DNA from: an uncultured Lachnospiraceae bacterium
Lineage (GTDB): Bacteria; Bacillota; Clostridia; Lachnospirales; Lachnospiraceae
Assembly: GCA_910585715.1 (NCBI GenBank)
Contig: CAJUEX010000012.1
Span: 8,356 to 72,355 of the forward strand
Length of the DNA stretch: 64,000 nucleotides
Direction of reading: 5' to 3'
Position 1 is the first letter of the stretch. Every line of letters begins with the position of its first letter. Below are positions 1-8,479 of this stretch, one piece after another. The notes beneath the pieces are model-generated. The model searched no databases. It saw nothing but the letters and a program-made list of their open reading frames with translations, and was not told the origin of the DNA. The position numbers were made by a program, and so were the translations under genes.

Positions 1-347
1 GACAGATACAACGGTTTGGATGGCTGGCGACAGAGTAGAGCCGACAGAGGAAAAGGACGGTTCACAGAAATATACTTCCGTGTACGGTGAAGTGACGGTT
101 ATCCTTTCCCGGCTACTCCATACCCATGACTGGGGAACATGGACAATAACCAAAAATCCGACTGAGACCGAAAGGGGAGCAGCGGAGCGCATATGTACGA
201 AGGACAGCAAACATAAGGAGACAAAAGAGCTTCCTGTTCTGACAGATACAACGGTTTGGATGGCTGGCGACAGAGTAGAGCCGACAGAGGAAAAGAACGG
301 TACACAGAAATATACTTCTGTGTACGGTGAAGTGACGGTTATCCTTC
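1..347 (+). repeat. Near-identical 240-bp-period coding repeat
   Basis: Bases 1-106 and 241-346 match with only about three differences, a period of 240 bp (80 codons). The repeat lies inside the surface protein and probably continues to the left of the window. Such young repeats often change copy number by recombination, which is an inference here. Confidence 0.9.
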
Positions 348-1516
348 CAGCAACCGGAACAGAGAAGGAAACCGGGACTGTTACGCAGGAGGTTAAGCCG
401 GGAAAAAATGCTCCGGCAATCAGCATTTCCACTCCGACTGCGGAACTGGAAGATATGCTTCTGACAGACGATGAAAAACAGCAATTACAGAAAGGAAGCA
501 ATATCCGAATCATTCTCGAAGTACAGGATGCCGGGAATACTGTGAGCAGTTTGGATAAGGCGGGAATTGAGCAGGCGTCAGATGGTTTTAATGTCGGGCA
601 GTACCTGAATATCGACCTGTATAAGCTGGTAGAGAAAACCCGCACGGATATAACCGAGACCAGCAAAAAGATAAAGATTGTCATTGATGTGCCGGACAGC
701 CTTAAAAGTAAAGACAGCGGAAAACCAAGAACCTATGCCATCATCCGTATGCATGGAGGCATGGCAGAAACACTGGCAGATTTGGATAACGATGCTGATA
801 AAATTACCATAGCCACAGACTGTTTCTCTACCTATGCAATTGTATATAAAGAGGCAGGCGAGGATATCAAACCAAGTCCGGAACCACCAGAAAAAGAGAC
901 GGCTGCCGGAAAAGAAGAAAGAAAAATAGAAATTCATTCTGCTCTGAAAGCAGTACAGACGGGAAAGAAACTTCAAATCTCCTGGGGCAAAGTAACCGGT
1001 GCTGACGGTTACAGTGTATATGTGCAGTATTGCGGAAAGAGCTTCAGCGCAAAATCACTGAATCAGGTAAAGAGCGGCAAAAAGACAAAGATTACCGTCA
1101 ATAAGGTAAACGGTAAAAAGCTGGATACCACAAAGAATTTTAAAATGTATGTTGTAGCATGGCAGTGGAAGAACGGAAAAAAGAGTACTCTTGCCAAAAC
1201 ACTGACCGTTCATATAGCAGGGAAAGACAGCGCAGCATATACTAATGTTAAAACCATTCAGGTAAAGAAAACCTCTTATACGCTGAAAAAAGGCAGTACC
1301 GTAACGCTCCGCCCAAAAGCTATTCTGTATAGCAGTGGAAAAAAGCAGCTCTCAGAAGTCCATACCAAGAATTTCCGCTATATGAGTAGCAATCAAAAAG
1401 TAGCAGCCGTAACGGAAGGCGGAAAGGTAAAGGCAAAAGGAACGGGAAGCTGCACCGTATATGTCTTTGCAAAAAACGGCTGTAATAAGACGATTAAGAT
1501 AAAGGTAAAGAAATAA
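2..1516 (+). CDS. Repeat-containing cell-surface protein, 5' end outside window
   Basis: The reading frame enters from the left edge, so the gene starts upstream and only the last 504 codons are seen. The visible part begins with two almost identical units of about 80 residues (MAGDRVEPTEE...), joined by an H-W...TK-PT-TE-G...C module. A threonine/proline-rich link follows, then a fibronectin-like stretch (ISWGKVTGADGYSVYVQY) and a C-terminal Ig-like (BIG2-type) domain with alternating lysine-rich strands ending KIKIKVKK. No LPXTG motif or C-terminal membrane anchor is seen, so attachment is unclear. The same H-W...C module recurs in the protein at the right end of the window. It is probably an exported adhesin or matrix-type protein; its ligand is unknown. 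It is followed by two hairpin terminators. Confidence 0.8.
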   Translation, partial: TDTTVWMAGDRVEPTEEKDGSQKYTSVYGEVTVILSRLLHTHDWGTWTITKNPTETERGAAERICTKDSKHKETKELPVLTDTTVWMAGDRVEPTEEKNGTQKYTSVYGEVTVILPATGTEKETGTVTQEVKPGKNAPAISISTPTAELEDMLLTDDEKQQLQKGSNIRIILEVQDAGNTVSSLDKAGIEQASDGFNVGQYLNIDLYKLVEKTRTDITETSKKIKIVIDVPDSLKSKDSGKPRTYAIIRMHGGMAETLADLDNDADKITIATDCFSTYAIVYKEAGEDIKPSPEPPEKETAAGKEERKIEIHSALKAVQTGKKLQISWGKVTGADGYSVYVQYCGKSFSAKSLNQVKSGKKTKITVNKVNGKKLDTTKNFKMYVVAWQWKNGKKSTLAKTLTVHIAGKDSAAYTNVKTIQVKKTSYTLKKGSTVTLRPKAILYSSGKKQLSEVHTKNFRYMSSNQKVAAVTEGGKVKAKGTGSCTVYVFAKNGCNKTIKIKVKK

Positions 1517-1555
1517 GCAGATAGTTAGATAAAAGCAAAGAAATAGAGCAGATAG

Positions 1556-1596
1556 ACAGAAGGACGGGAAGCATGGCAACCTGTCCTTCTGTTTTT
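1556..1596 (+). terminator. Intrinsic terminator of the surface-protein gene
   Basis: The arms ACAGAAGGAC and GTCCTTCTGT pair perfectly over 10 bp and are followed by TTTTT. The hairpin lies 40 bp after the stop codon at 1516. Confidence 0.85.
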
Positions 1597-1614
1597 CATA
1601 TCATCCAATAATTA

Positions 1615-1686
1615 ACAAAAAGTTCCATGACTAAATGCAATACATGCCATGCATCCAAGATATTGTCATGGGACTTATTTTTTTAT
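1615..1686. terminator. Second hairpin, probably bidirectional terminator
   Basis: AAGTTCCATGAC pairs with GTCATGGGACTT (one G-T pair) around a loop of about 38 nt. A run of T follows on the plus strand, and the A run before the left arm gives TTTTT on the minus strand, so it can serve both the surface-protein gene and the convergent dtd gene. The remaining 170 bp up to dtd are AT-rich with nothing recognisable. Confidence 0.65.
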
Positions 1687-1856
1687 CTCTATTTTGTGTT
1701 ATGTAAATTAAAAATTGCATACCAAATAGACATGTGCTATCTTATTTTAAGAGCAAATATTTCTTCAAGAACCATAGCCTTATGATTTGACACTTATGAT
1801 TTGCCTGATTAAAAGATTATTTGTCAGACAGATATAACTATTCGCAAAAGAAAAGT

Positions 1857-2318
1857 TTAACGAATAGTTTGTGCGAAAATTTCCGAATCCAGTATAATTG
1901 TAAAGGGACCATCATTTTGAAGGTCAATTTTCATATCTGCACCAAATTCGCCCTTTTCAACAATCGGACAGCTTTCTTCAGCTTTTTTTAATATATATTC
2001 ATATAAATAATTTGCTTTTTCCGGGGCGCCTGCATGAATAAAGGATGGCCGGTTTCCCTTGCGGCAGTCCGCATACAGTGTAAACTGCGATACAATTAAA
2101 AGCCCGCCGTCCACATCTTTTAATGATAAATTGGTTTTTCCCTGTTGGTCCTCAAAAATCCGCAAATTTAATAATTTGCTTAACATTTTATCTGCAATTT
2201 CTTCTGTATCCTCATCGGATATCCCTACCAAAACAAGAAAGCCTTTTTGAATACTTCCTATCATAGTATTTTGAACTGATACAGATGCATGATTCACACG
2301 TTGTATTACAAACTTCAT
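1857..2318 (-). CDS. dtd: D-aminoacyl-tRNA deacylase
   Basis: This 153-residue protein has the usual length of Dtd, which removes D-amino acids (and mischarged glycine) from tRNA in the cytoplasm. It begins MKFVIQRVNHASVSV, has the family SQFTLYAD motif near residue 76, and a C-terminal NDGPFTIILDS segment matching the cross-subunit Gly-Pro motif region. In many Firmicutes dtd follows relA, but here it stands alone between the surface-protein gene (convergent) and the AI-2E permease gene, about 100 bp from the latter. No clear promoter was picked out. Confidence 0.95.
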   Translation of the reverse strand: MKFVIQRVNHASVSVQNTMIGSIQKGFLVLVGISDEDTEEIADKMLSKLLNLRIFEDQQGKTNLSLKDVDGGLLIVSQFTLYADCRKGNRPSFIHAGAPEKANYLYEYILKKAEESCPIVEKGEFGADMKIDLQNDGPFTIILDSEIFAQTIR

Positions 2319-2419
2319 TTTTATATTTCTCCATTATATAATATAAATTTTCGTAATATATATTTTCTATATGATATATACTTGCTTGCTTTAATGCCTG
2401 ATATAAACCATATAAAATG

Positions 2420-3742
2420 TTATTTCTTCTTATTAGATCTGTCTTTGGCTGCTTTCGTTTCTGTAGACAGCTTATGCTTTCCGTCGCTCCTTGTGGCGGA
2501 ATCCTCTGATAAGAAAATAAATTCCTGGTCTTTTATTTCCTCCACAAATAAGTATTCCTTTGTATTCGTAGGCAGCTTCTTCCTTGTTAAAAGCTTATTG
2601 ATATATCTTTTTAAAGCAGCATAAATAACTGCAAAGGTGGGAACTCCTACTGCCATTCCCAGGATACCGAAAAATCCGCCAAATATGGTAATGGAGAAAA
2701 TTACCCAAAAAGAAGATAATCCGGTGGAATTTCCAAGAATCTTTGGTCCGATGACATTTCCGTCAAGCTGTTGTAATACCAGAATAAAAATAAGGAAATA
2801 AATTGTCTGGGCCGGATTTACCATTAAAATCAGTATTGCGCTTGGTATTGCTCCCAAATAAGGTCCAAAAAACGGAATAACATTTGTAATCCCCACAATT
2901 ACACTGATAAGAGCCGGATATGGAAACTGAAGAAACGCCATCCCCAAAAAGCATAATATTCCGATAATAATGGAATCTATGATTTTACCAATAATAAATC
3001 CACCAAAAGTACGGTCTACAAACCGGACGTCCTGTATAAAATTATTGGCATTTTCTTCGTTTAACATGGCATATACTATTTTTTTACTCTGTCCGGCAAA
3101 TAATTCTTTGCTTCCAAGCACATATATGGAAATAATGAATCCTAAAATAAAATTCCAAAGAAATTTTGCAACGCCAATGACGCTAAGGGAAATTTCTTTG
3201 ATTACTACATTTACCTGAGGCATTACCTTTTGATTCAGCCAGTCTTCCACTTCTCCTGAATATTTGGCAATCCAGTCCGTTACAAAGGTTTCTACCTTGG
3301 TATTATTGGCAAGAGTCTGTTCTATCCATAATTCCAGATTATTGATATAAACCGGGAACTGTAAAACAATGCTCTGAATGCTTTTTATAATCTGCGGGAT
3401 TACCATGGAAAAAAATCCATATAAAGCACAGATAAAAAGAAGCATCGTAAGAATAATGGAAAAAGTCCGTATTCTTTTCTTTTCCTTGTTTCCTATTGTG
3501 ATTTCAAACCGGCTGTATAAGGGATAAAACAGCTTTTTCTCAAATGTGTTCATTACCGGCGTCAGCAGATATGCTAAAATAAGTCCATCCAAAAAGGGCA
3601 TTAAAACATTTATCAATCCCGAAAAAGCTGTTTTGATATTTGTACCATGAAATAAAAAATAGTAAAACAATATACTTGCACAAATCGTTAAAAATGCTGT
3701 AATTCCCCAATATAAATATTTTTTATCCCAACGATACTTCAT
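2420..3742 (-). CDS. AI-2E family transporter (YdiK/PerM-type membrane protein)
   Basis: This 440-residue polytopic membrane protein has about eight hydrophobic segments. The long soluble-looking stretch after the third one and the later FGGFIIGKIIDSIIIGILCF and GVPTFAVIYAALKRYI segments are typical of the AI-2E/UPF0118 family. Members are exporters or antiporters, only some of which are linked to autoinducer-2, so the substrate is unknown. The C-terminus carries a charged cytoplasmic tail of about 45 residues ending KKK. A GGAGGC ribosome site lies 7 bp before the ATG, and a good sigma-A-like promoter lies upstream. Confidence 0.9.
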   Translation of the reverse strand: MKYRWDKKYLYWGITAFLTICASILFYYFLFHGTNIKTAFSGLINVLMPFLDGLILAYLLTPVMNTFEKKLFYPLYSRFEITIGNKEKKRIRTFSIILTMLLFICALYGFFSMVIPQIIKSIQSIVLQFPVYINNLELWIEQTLANNTKVETFVTDWIAKYSGEVEDWLNQKVMPQVNVVIKEISLSVIGVAKFLWNFILGFIISIYVLGSKELFAGQSKKIVYAMLNEENANNFIQDVRFVDRTFGGFIIGKIIDSIIIGILCFLGMAFLQFPYPALISVIVGITNVIPFFGPYLGAIPSAILILMVNPAQTIYFLIFILVLQQLDGNVIGPKILGNSTGLSSFWVIFSITIFGGFFGILGMAVGVPTFAVIYAALKRYINKLLTRKKLPTNTKEYLFVEEIKDQEFIFLSEDSATRSDGKHKLSTETKAAKDRSNKKK

Positions 3743-3796
3743 GAATAATGCCTCCGTTTATATTTTAATTGTTAAAACAGGATTTGTTCCTTCTCC

Positions 3797-3825
3797 ATTA
3801 TAAAGAACTGTCAAAGAAATAGCAA
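3797..3825 (-). promoter_or_regulatory. Probable sigma-A promoter of the AI-2E gene
   Basis: On the minus strand, TTGCTA (3820-3825) and a consensus TATAAT (3797-3802) are separated by 17 bp, about 55 bp upstream of the start codon. Confidence 0.6.
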
Positions 3826-3962
3826 TCCTAATTAAAAAACTACTGTAAACTCTTAAAAAAAAATGTATAATAAAGAAGTATCTTTAAATTCTGCATTATA
3901 GATTTTATAAATAATGTGCTATAAATGGCTATACAAATAAAATAATGTCTACATAAATAATT

Positions 3963-4068
3963 ACTGTATAAATAATGGCTATATAAATAATACCTGTATG
4001 AATAATACCTGTATTGAATAATATCTGTATATGAATAATATCTGTATATGAATAATATCTGTGATACT
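3963..4068 (+). repeat. AT-rich tandem repeat of about 15-19 bp
   Basis: At least five degenerate units of the form AATAAT(A/C)CTGTATG follow one another in the divergent gap between the AI-2E gene and the ttcA-like gene. Several units hold -10-like sequence, so promoter placement for the downstream gene is uncertain. The rest of this 366-bp gap is AT-rich without other structure. Confidence 0.75.
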
Positions 4069-4108
4069 ATATAAATAACGAAAAAAAGAAAGGATACTAT
4101 AATAGATA

Positions 4109-4852
4109 ATGAAACAACAGCAATTATTAAGCTACACAAGAAGAGCTATAGATGATTATGAAATGATAGATGAGGGAGACAAAATAGCTATCGGCATATC
4201 AGGCGGAAAAGACAGCCTTACTCTTCTATGCGCCATGAAAGGGCTGATGCGCTTTTATCCCAAAAGCTTTTCCATACATGCCATTACGGTTGACCTGGGA
4301 TTTGACAATCTGAATCTGGACAGTATTAGCCGGCTGTGCAAGGAACTGGACGTGCCTTACAGCATTGTAAAGACTGAAATCGCCAAAATTGTATTTGAGG
4401 AACGAAAGGAAACAAATCCCTGTTCTCTTTGTGCAAAAATGAGAAAAGGAGCTTTAAATGAAGAAATCAAAAAGCTTGGCTGCAATAAGGTTGCCTATGC
4501 CCATCACAAGGATGATGTTGTGGAAACAATGCTGATGTCCTTAATTTATGAAGGAAGATTTCATACGTTTTCTCCCAAAACATATCTTGACCGGATGGAT
4601 TTGACCGTTATCAGACCCTTAATGTATGTGAATGAAATAGACGTACTTGGATATGTAAAGCAAAACCGGCTTCCGGTAGCCAAAAGTCCCTGTCCTGCTG
4701 ACGGTCATACGAAACGGGAATATGTAAAACAATTACTAAAACAGCTGGTGAAAGAGAATCCCGGGGTAAAAGAAAGAATGTTTACTGCAATCATAAACGG
4801 AAACATGAAATCCTGGCCTGATACAAACCGCAGGAAACCATGTGAGAAATAA
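4109..4852 (+). CDS. TtcA-family tRNA 2-thiocytidine biosynthesis protein
   Basis: This 247-residue PP-loop ATPase has the adenylation motif SGGKDS at residues 31-36, a C-x2-C pair (PCSLC) near residue 109, and a further Cys in KSPCPADGHTKRE near 194. This is the TtcA/TilS layout in which a cysteine-bound Fe-S cluster assists sulfur transfer to tRNA cytidine 32. In Firmicutes the exact tRNA position modified by such proteins is not certain. AAAGAAAGGA precedes the ATG. It is followed by the recombinase gene on the same strand after 36 bp, so the two may be co-transcribed. Confidence 0.85.
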   Translation: MKQQQLLSYTRRAIDDYEMIDEGDKIAIGISGGKDSLTLLCAMKGLMRFYPKSFSIHAITVDLGFDNLNLDSISRLCKELDVPYSIVKTEIAKIVFEERKETNPCSLCAKMRKGALNEEIKKLGCNKVAYAHHKDDVVETMLMSLIYEGRFHTFSPKTYLDRMDLTVIRPLMYVNEIDVLGYVKQNRLPVAKSPCPADGHTKREYVKQLLKQLVKENPGVKERMFTAIINGNMKSWPDTNRRKPCEK

Positions 4853-4888
4853 ATAACTGAAAAAAAGAGAAAAAAGGACGGAATAGCT

Positions 4889-5938
4889 ATGGAAAATAAA
4901 AATTACCACGACCAGCAGAATATTGCGAATCTAATAAAATTAAGGGAAGTAACGGCTGAACTCCCCTCTTTCTGCAGGCAGTTTTTCCGGGGAATCGAGA
5001 ACAATACCTCCTCCAGGACACGATTGGGATATGCGCTGGATTTGCGGATATTTTTTGACTTTTTAAAGGAGAATAATTCTTCTTTAAAAAATACGGACAT
5101 TTCTAAATTCCCCCTGTCTGTTTTAGATTCCCTGACCCGGGAAGATATTGAAGAATATCTGGAATATCTGTCTTATTACATAAAGGATGGAAAGGAATAT
5201 ACTAATGACGAGCGGGGAAAATCCAGAAAGCTTGCCAGCTTAAGAAGCTTTTACAATTATTTTTTTACAAGTGAGTTGATTGAAAAAAATGTGGCTGCAC
5301 TTGTTCCCATGCCTAAGCTTCACCAAAAGGAAATTATCCGCCTTGACCCGGATGAAGTGGCTGCCCTGTTAGATGCTGTGGAAAAAGGTGAAAATCTTAC
5401 CGCCAATGAAAGAAAGTATCACAATAAAACAAAAAAACGTGATTTGGCCCTGCTGACTCTTCTGTTAGGCACCGGCATACGGGTTTCTGAATGCGTAGGA
5501 CTTGATATGAAAGACGTGGACTTGAAAAACGGAGGCATTAAAATCCGCCGGAAGGGCGGCTATGAAGCAGTTGTATATTTTGGAACTGAGGTGGAGGAGG
5601 CTCTTTTACCATATTTAGATGAAAGGGAGCATATGATTCCATCGGAGGGACATGAGGATGCATTGTTTCTTTCCATGCAGAACAGGCGGATTAGCGTTCG
5701 CAGTGTGGAAAAGCTTGTTAAAAAATATGCAGGCCGTGTTACCAGTTTAAAGAAAATTACCCCCCACAAGCTAAGGAGCACCTATGGAACAAGCCTGTAC
5801 CGGGAAACCGGGGATATTTATCTGGTAGCTGATGTGCTGGGCCATAAGGATGTAAATACAACCAAAAAGCATTATGCTGCATTAGAGGAAGAACGAAGAA
5901 AACAGGCCGCCGGCGCTGTAAAATTAAGAAAGGATTGA
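4889..5938 (+). CDS. XerS-like tyrosine recombinase
   Basis: This 349-residue protein has an N-terminal SAM-like core-binding domain (about 30-130) and a C-terminal catalytic domain (about 160-345). Catalytic residues are visible: Arg in GTGIRVSE, Lys in IRRKGG, His-x-x-Arg in PHKLR, His in LGHKDV and the nucleophile Tyr in KKHYAAL. The length and the long N-terminus (SVLDSLTREDIEEYLEYL) resemble streptococcal XerS, a single-protein dimer-resolution recombinase, more than the ~300-residue XerC/XerD. A role in chromosome dimer resolution is inferred; a mobile-element integrase is less likely because no element is present beside it. A ribosome site (AAAAAAGGA) precedes the ATG. Confidence 0.85.
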   Translation: MENKNYHDQQNIANLIKLREVTAELPSFCRQFFRGIENNTSSRTRLGYALDLRIFFDFLKENNSSLKNTDISKFPLSVLDSLTREDIEEYLEYLSYYIKDGKEYTNDERGKSRKLASLRSFYNYFFTSELIEKNVAALVPMPKLHQKEIIRLDPDEVAALLDAVEKGENLTANERKYHNKTKKRDLALLTLLLGTGIRVSECVGLDMKDVDLKNGGIKIRRKGGYEAVVYFGTEVEEALLPYLDEREHMIPSEGHEDALFLSMQNRRISVRSVEKLVKKYAGRVTSLKKITPHKLRSTYGTSLYRETGDIYLVADVLGHKDVNTTKKHYAALEEERRKQAAGAVKLRKD

Positions 5939-5958
5939 ACCAGGTTCAATCCTTCTTT
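5930..5958. terminator. Bidirectional terminator between convergent genes
   Basis: AAGGATTGAACC and GGTTCAATCCTT form a perfect 12-bp inverted repeat that spans both stop codons of the convergent recombinase and kinase genes, with A/T-rich flanks on each side. Confidence 0.85.
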
Positions 5959-6575
5959 AACTCTTCAAAATCCTGAATAAACTGCTTAATCAGCTTTACT
6001 GTACCCTCTACACCCAACACGGAACTGTTGACAGTCAAATCATAGCTGGCTGCCATTCCCCATTTTTTAGAGCTGTAATAATTGTAATAGCTTTGGCGCT
6101 GCTTATCTTTTTTCAAAATCATGTCTTTTGCTTTTGATTCCGTCAGGTCATATTTTTCCATAATGCGTTTTACCTTAACGTCCATATCGCCCTGAATAAA
6201 AATGCTTAAAACATTTTCATAATCTGCAAGGGCATAATCCGCACATCTTCCTACGATAACACAGCTTCCCTCCTGGGCTATTTTTTTAATTGCATCATAT
6301 TGTGCAAGAAAAATCTTCTGGCTGATAGGCATATCCACCAATGCTGCCGAATTATACCCGAAAGAATAAGTATCCATTACCAGATTGTACAAAAAACTGT
6401 TTGTAGGCCGCTCGTCATGGGCATGAATCATTTCTTCACAAAACCCGCTCTCCTTTGCAGCCCTTGTAAGCAGTTCCTTGTCGTAAAAAGGAATCCCAAG
6501 CTCGTCTGCAAGCTTATTGCCAATTTCCCTTCCCCCTGAACCAAATTGCCTTCCAATTGTAATAACTGTATTCAT
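5946..6575 (-). CDS. Cytidylate kinase-like family protein
   Basis: This 209-residue protein begins with the P-loop region ITIGRQFGSGGREIG, followed by LADELGIPFYDKELL and a VIVGRCADYAL segment. This is the pattern of the cytidylate-kinase-like family common in gut Clostridia. Members are predicted nucleotide or small-molecule kinases; true CMP kinase activity has not been generally shown. The C-terminus ends in a coiled, charged FIQDFEELKKD. It is a single gene with a fold-back element just upstream. Confidence 0.85.
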   Translation of the reverse strand: MNTVITIGRQFGSGGREIGNKLADELGIPFYDKELLTRAAKESGFCEEMIHAHDERPTNSFLYNLVMDTYSFGYNSAALVDMPISQKIFLAQYDAIKKIAQEGSCVIVGRCADYALADYENVLSIFIQGDMDVKVKRIMEKYDLTESKAKDMILKKDKQRQSYYNYYSSKKWGMAASYDLTVNSSVLGVEGTVKLIKQFIQDFEELKKD

Positions 6576-6692
6576 ATAAGCACCCTCTCACTTCATTTTG
6601 CCTAAATAATATAATAATATTATATAAAATTTGTGCAAAAAGTACAATACTTTTTTAAGAGAAATCTTTTTTCCTGACACTCTTTTTTCCGG

Positions 6693-6914
6693 CAACAGTT
6701 CAGCCCTCCGCTTTCCCGCACCGGAATCAGCGCCGGCGGCAGGGGGAAAGTGATTTCTAAAGGAGCCCTTATAAAATCGCCAGCGCTTAGCGAGGTTCTT
6801 TCGAGCTTAGCACGCTGCGTTTTTATCAGAGTGAGAGCGTGGCGACGTAGAAACACTTTCCTCCTGCCGCCGGCGCTGATTCCGGTGCGGGAAAGCGGAG
6901 GGGTGAAACTGTTG
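6693..6914. repeat. Fold-back element, family A, copy 1
   Basis: The arms at 6693-6752 and 6854-6914 are inverted complements over about 60 bp with three or so differences. The core between them carries CTTAGCGAGGTTCTTTCGAG and a GCGTTTTTATCAGAG segment shared with the other copies. It begins 14 bp beyond the stop codon of the YgjP-like gene. The rest of this 353-bp gap (6576-6692) is AT-rich and contains the kinase leader. Confidence 0.9.
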
Positions 6915-6928
6915 CTTTAAAATGTCTT

Positions 6929-7501
6929 TTACGACTGCCTGATAAAATATTTCCCGTTTGCCTTCAGCCATTTTCGTCTAGCCCTATAGTCCGGCAGAAC
7001 CTCTTCTACTATCTGCCAGAATTCCGGCGAATGATTCAGCTGCTTTAAATGTGCCAGTTCGTGGACTACTACATAGTCCAGTATTTCTTCCGGCATTAAG
7101 ACCAGCCTCCAGTTAAAATTTAAATTTTTCCTGGCGCTGCAGCTTCCCCAGCAGCTTTTCTGGTCCTTGATGGCAATTCGTCCATAAGACACCTTCATTT
7201 GTCTGCCAAAGCATTCTGCCTTTGCAGAAAGGATTAATCTTGCTTCTTTCCGGTATTTCTTTATTTCATCTTCATGAAACTCAGGAATATGATATTTCTT
7301 TTCCGTTTCTATTTGCACTAATGTTTCTTCAATCCATTCTTCCCGTTCAGCTAAAACCTTTTCAATCCACTTTTTTGAAGTAAAAAAAGGAGCCCTTACC
7401 TTTACGCAGCCCTGGCTGTCAATTCGGATTCCAATGGATTTTCGTTTAGAGTAAGTAATCTCCGGATAAATGATTGTCCCGTTTTTTAATATCAGTTCCA
7501 T
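6929..7501 (-). CDS. YgjP-like (M48-type) metallopeptidase domain protein
   Basis: This 190-residue cytoplasmic protein has the zinc-protease motif HELAH (VVHELAHLKQLNHSPEF, about residue 148) and the family features CWGSCSARKNLNFNWRL and a C-terminal DYRARRKWL. It belongs to the YgjP/DUF45 group of gluzincin-like peptidases. The substrate is unknown, and it is somewhat shorter than the usual 230 residues. It directly follows rluD on the minus strand, so it probably shares its transcript, and ends 14 bp before a fold-back element. Confidence 0.85.
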   Translation of the reverse strand: MELILKNGTIIYPEITYSKRKSIGIRIDSQGCVKVRAPFFTSKKWIEKVLAEREEWIEETLVQIETEKKYHIPEFHEDEIKKYRKEARLILSAKAECFGRQMKVSYGRIAIKDQKSCWGSCSARKNLNFNWRLVLMPEEILDYVVVHELAHLKQLNHSPEFWQIVEEVLPDYRARRKWLKANGKYFIRQS

Positions 7502-7536
7502 GTTATTTGATTCTTCTTTCTATCAGCCAAAGCCCG

Positions 7537-8454
7537 CTAACTATTTTCCAAAACTTGCAGCAAATGTGAAAAATAGTCAGGCAAAGGCGCCTGAAATTCC
7601 ATGTATGTTTCCGTAACCGGATGGATAAAACCAATGCTTGCCGCATGGAGCGTCTGCCCCTGCAGGCGGAATTTGGAAGTTTTCCCGCCGTATATTTCAT
7701 CTCCCAGCAAAGGATGTCCGATACTGGCCATATGGACACGAATCTGATGAGTGCGTCCGGTTTCCAGCTGACAGGAAATATATGTGTATGCAGAAAAACG
7801 CTTTAAGACCTTGTAATGGGTAATGGCAGGTTTCCCGTTCTTTTCGTTTATACACATTTTTTTCCGATTGGAAGGGTCTCTTCCGATAGCCCCCTCTATA
7901 GTTCCATCCTGTTCCTTTATGACGCCGTGGACAATAGCAACATATTCTCTCTTAATGGAATGTACCTTTAGCTGGGCGGCTATATGGTTATGTGCCATAT
8001 CACTTTTGCATACAATCAAAGCCCCTGTAGTATCCTTATCTATCCGATGTACGATTCCCGGTCTTAAAATGCCGTTAATACCCGATAAATTTCCTTTGCA
8101 GTGATATAATATGCCATTTACCAAAGTGCCGCTGTAATGTCCCGGAGCAGGATGGACTACCATGTCTTTCGGCTTATTCACAACAAGCAGCGCATCATCC
8201 TCGTAAAGAATATTTAATTTCATATCTTCCGGCTCTATATCAGGCTCCACTGCTTTTGGGATGGAAAATACAATAGAATCTCCTTCCTTTACCCGCTGGC
8301 TGGCCTTTGCTGCCGCTCCGTTTACAAAAAGCTGTTTCTCTTTTATAAGCTTTTGTACAAAAGAACGGGATAAGGAAGCTACCTCTTCGGTAATCACCTT
8401 ATCTACCCGTTCTTCTTCCTGTTCCATTGTAACTATGATACATATCTTTTCCAT
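7537..8454 (-). CDS. rluD: RluD-family 23S rRNA pseudouridine synthase
   Basis: This 305-residue protein has an N-terminal S4 RNA-binding domain (ERVDKVITEEVASLSRSFVQ, about 14-60) and a catalytic domain with GIVHRIDKDTTGALIVCKS, whose Asp is the nucleophile, plus the later RTHQIRVHMASIGHPLLGD motif. RluD-type enzymes isomerise uridines in 23S rRNA helix 69, but the RluA/C/D specificity cannot be read here with certainty. It lies 25 bp downstream of lspA, the common lspA-rluD order in Firmicutes, suggesting one operon. Confidence 0.93.
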   Translation of the reverse strand: MEKICIIVTMEQEEERVDKVITEEVASLSRSFVQKLIKEKQLFVNGAAAKASQRVKEGDSIVFSIPKAVEPDIEPEDMKLNILYEDDALLVVNKPKDMVVHPAPGHYSGTLVNGILYHCKGNLSGINGILRPGIVHRIDKDTTGALIVCKSDMAHNHIAAQLKVHSIKREYVAIVHGVIKEQDGTIEGAIGRDPSNRKKMCINEKNGKPAITHYKVLKRFSAYTYISCQLETGRTHQIRVHMASIGHPLLGDEIYGGKTSKFRLQGQTLHAASIGFIHPVTETYMEFQAPLPDYFSHLLQVLENS

Positions 8455-8479
8455 AAATATTTCCTGAATATTTGTTAAT

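Noticed and set aside
3792..3817. TTGACA close to TATAAT upstream of the AI-2E gene (minus strand)
   Set aside because: The hexamers are only about 6 bp apart; TTGCTA with 17-bp spacing is the better -35.
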